A stretch of DNA of 64,000 bases from SP5GCR1 sp965199685. Lineage in GTDB: Bacteria; Pseudomonadota; Gammaproteobacteria; Poriferisulfidales; Oxydemutatoraceae. Location: NCBI GenBank assembly GCA_965199685.1, contig OZ241323.1:2604001-2668000 (forward strand), given 5' to 3'. This document shows, piece by piece, positions 63,029-64,000 of the stretch. Each line of letters begins with the position of its first letter. Positions within the stretch are counted from its first letter, which is position 1. Position numbers and translations under genes: made by a program. The notes under the pieces are model-generated. The model was not told where the DNA came from. It saw only the letters and a list, made by a program, of their open reading frames with translations, and searched no databases.

Positions 63029-64000
63029 ATGCAAATAAACCTTATGAAATATAGCCTTTTAATATGTTTAGGGTTGCTCTTCGTGCAACCAGTATTCGCA
63101 CAACAAGACACGCTTACCGATACCGAATGTACCGACGATGACATAGACCAAGATAACGATGGGTTGAGAGAGATATGTTACATAGAAGATTTGGATGCGA
63201 TCCGCAATAACTTAACCGGTGGTCAGGGAACTTCGGAACAAGGTTGTCCCAGTAATGTTTGTAACGGCTATGAGTTGGTAAGAGATTTAGACTTCACGAA
63301 AGCTCAAAGTTATGCATCGGGTACAGTGAACAGTGTCTGGGTACTTAGCGATTCTGATTTTATGGCTACCACGAGACTGGGCTGGAATCCTATAGGAAAC
63401 TTTGCTGCCACCGCCACTTTTGAAGGCAACGGATATAGCATTTCTAATTTGCATATCAATAGAGATGGGGCTACCAATGTAGGCTTATTTTCTGAGAATA
63501 GCGGAACTATTCAGAATCTTGGATTGTTTGAACCAGAAGTGGAGGGTAATGGAAGGGTTGGTGGACTAGTAGGTATTAATAGGGGTAATCTAATCAATGT
63601 TTTTATAGACGGAGGTAGGGTTAGAGGACCAAGAACAGAAGATCTTGATAACCTAACCGGCTTCGACTTAGGTCTTTTAGCTGGCGACAACGTTGCAGAC
63701 GCATTAATTATAAATAGCTATGTTCGCGGCACTGTTTCAGGTTCGCGTTGGGTAGGCGGTCTCTGTGGCGTGAATATAGGCGAAATCATCAATAGTTATG
63801 CGGCTGCCGATGTTGCCGCAGTAAGGGAAGCAGGTGGTTTGGTGGGCGAGAGTCAAGGACCTACCAGCAATAGCTATGCAACAGGATCTATAGATATAAC
63901 TGCAATGGTGAGAAATGAAGGAAGCGTGGGTGGTCTTCTTGGTGTCTTATGGCAAGGGCAAAATACGAATCCAAGAGTCATAAACAGCTATTCAACCGTC
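63029..64000 (+). CDS. Giant secreted repeat protein 3, 5' part (cut by window end)
   Basis: Open for all 324 codons to the window edge. The N-terminus is almost the same as that of protein 1 (MQINLMKYSLLICLGLLFVQ, ending VFAQQ), followed by an Asp-rich loop (DDDIDQDNDGL), REICYIEDLDAIRNNL, GCPSNVCNGYEL, the DLDF segment, the EGNGYSISNLHINRDG motif and GLUG repeats (GGLVGINRGNLINVF, GGLVGESQGPTSNSYA). It is the first module of a third paralogue. Total length is unknown; by analogy it should continue for thousands of residues. It lies 681 bases after giant gene 2 in the same orientation. Confidence 0.85.
   Translation, partial: MQINLMKYSLLICLGLLFVQPVFAQQDTLTDTECTDDDIDQDNDGLREICYIEDLDAIRNNLTGGQGTSEQGCPSNVCNGYELVRDLDFTKAQSYASGTVNSVWVLSDSDFMATTRLGWNPIGNFAATATFEGNGYSISNLHINRDGATNVGLFSENSGTIQNLGLFEPEVEGNGRVGGLVGINRGNLINVFIDGGRVRGPRTEDLDNLTGFDLGLLAGDNVADALIINSYVRGTVSGSRWVGGLCGVNIGEIINSYAAADVAAVREAGGLVGESQGPTSNSYATGSIDITAMVRNEGSVGGLLGVLWQGQNTNPRVINSYSTV

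Overview
The window reads as a chromosome segment of a gammaproteobacterium, probably a sulfur oxidiser. Gene content and order are gammaproteobacterial: argS with a SPOR/FtsN-like gene, mutY-yggX, and ftsK-lolA, plus gmk, priA, topA, polA and argC. A complete SoeABC-type cytoplasm-facing sulfite dehydrogenase operon (8037-12659, with a small partner gene at 12675) points to sulfur metabolism. No species is named because no marker in the window is decisive.

Layout. 1-8 kb: the end of an unknown gene, repeat-rich spacers, a tail-anchored coiled-coil protein, a sulfotransferase, unknown genes, a 2OG-Fe(II) oxygenase, a headless S24/LexA-like protein, gmk with a cysteine-less IscA-like partner, and a highly acidic OmpA-like lipoprotein. 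8-13 kb: soeABC. 13-21 kb (minus strand): an ABC exporter, a PiuC-type hydroxylase, a SPOR protein, argS and priA. 21-32 kb: an unknown small protein, an orphan DNA methyltransferase, a YdjM-like membrane protein, topA-mutY-yggX, tRNA-Phe, polA and a second sulfotransferase-like gene. 32-36 kb: argC and ftsK-lolA. 36-64 kb: three tandem paralogous genes for giant secreted proteins of 5532 aa, 3102 aa and at least 324 aa (the third is cut by the window end).

The giant proteins are the most striking content. Each starts with a nearly identical Sec signal peptide and has a conserved promoter/leader. The two complete ones carry four copies of a roughly 710-residue module (Asp-rich loop, conserved LEDLNAIR-like helix, GLUG repeats, Ig-like segment); the last copy is shorter. 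They end in the same 14 residues. The first has an extra block of about 2,400 residues made mostly of Ig-like repeats, including six consecutive units of essentially 597 bp that are nearly identical. They look like surface adhesins or matrix proteins that change length by recombination.

Nearly every intergenic gap holds pieces of one modular MITE-like repeat family. Its ends read GGGRCTGTTGAAAAA. Several copies have inserted into the centre of another copy's palindrome (GGGAGGGC-TAACAT-GCCCTCCC) with 4-bp ACAT target duplications. Inside sit interchangeable hairpin cassettes whose stems covary (GATTGA/TCAATC, GTTTGT/ACAAAC, ACTTGT/ACAAGT). No transposase for them is encoded in the window. All functional assignments come from reading motifs by eye; no database search was run.
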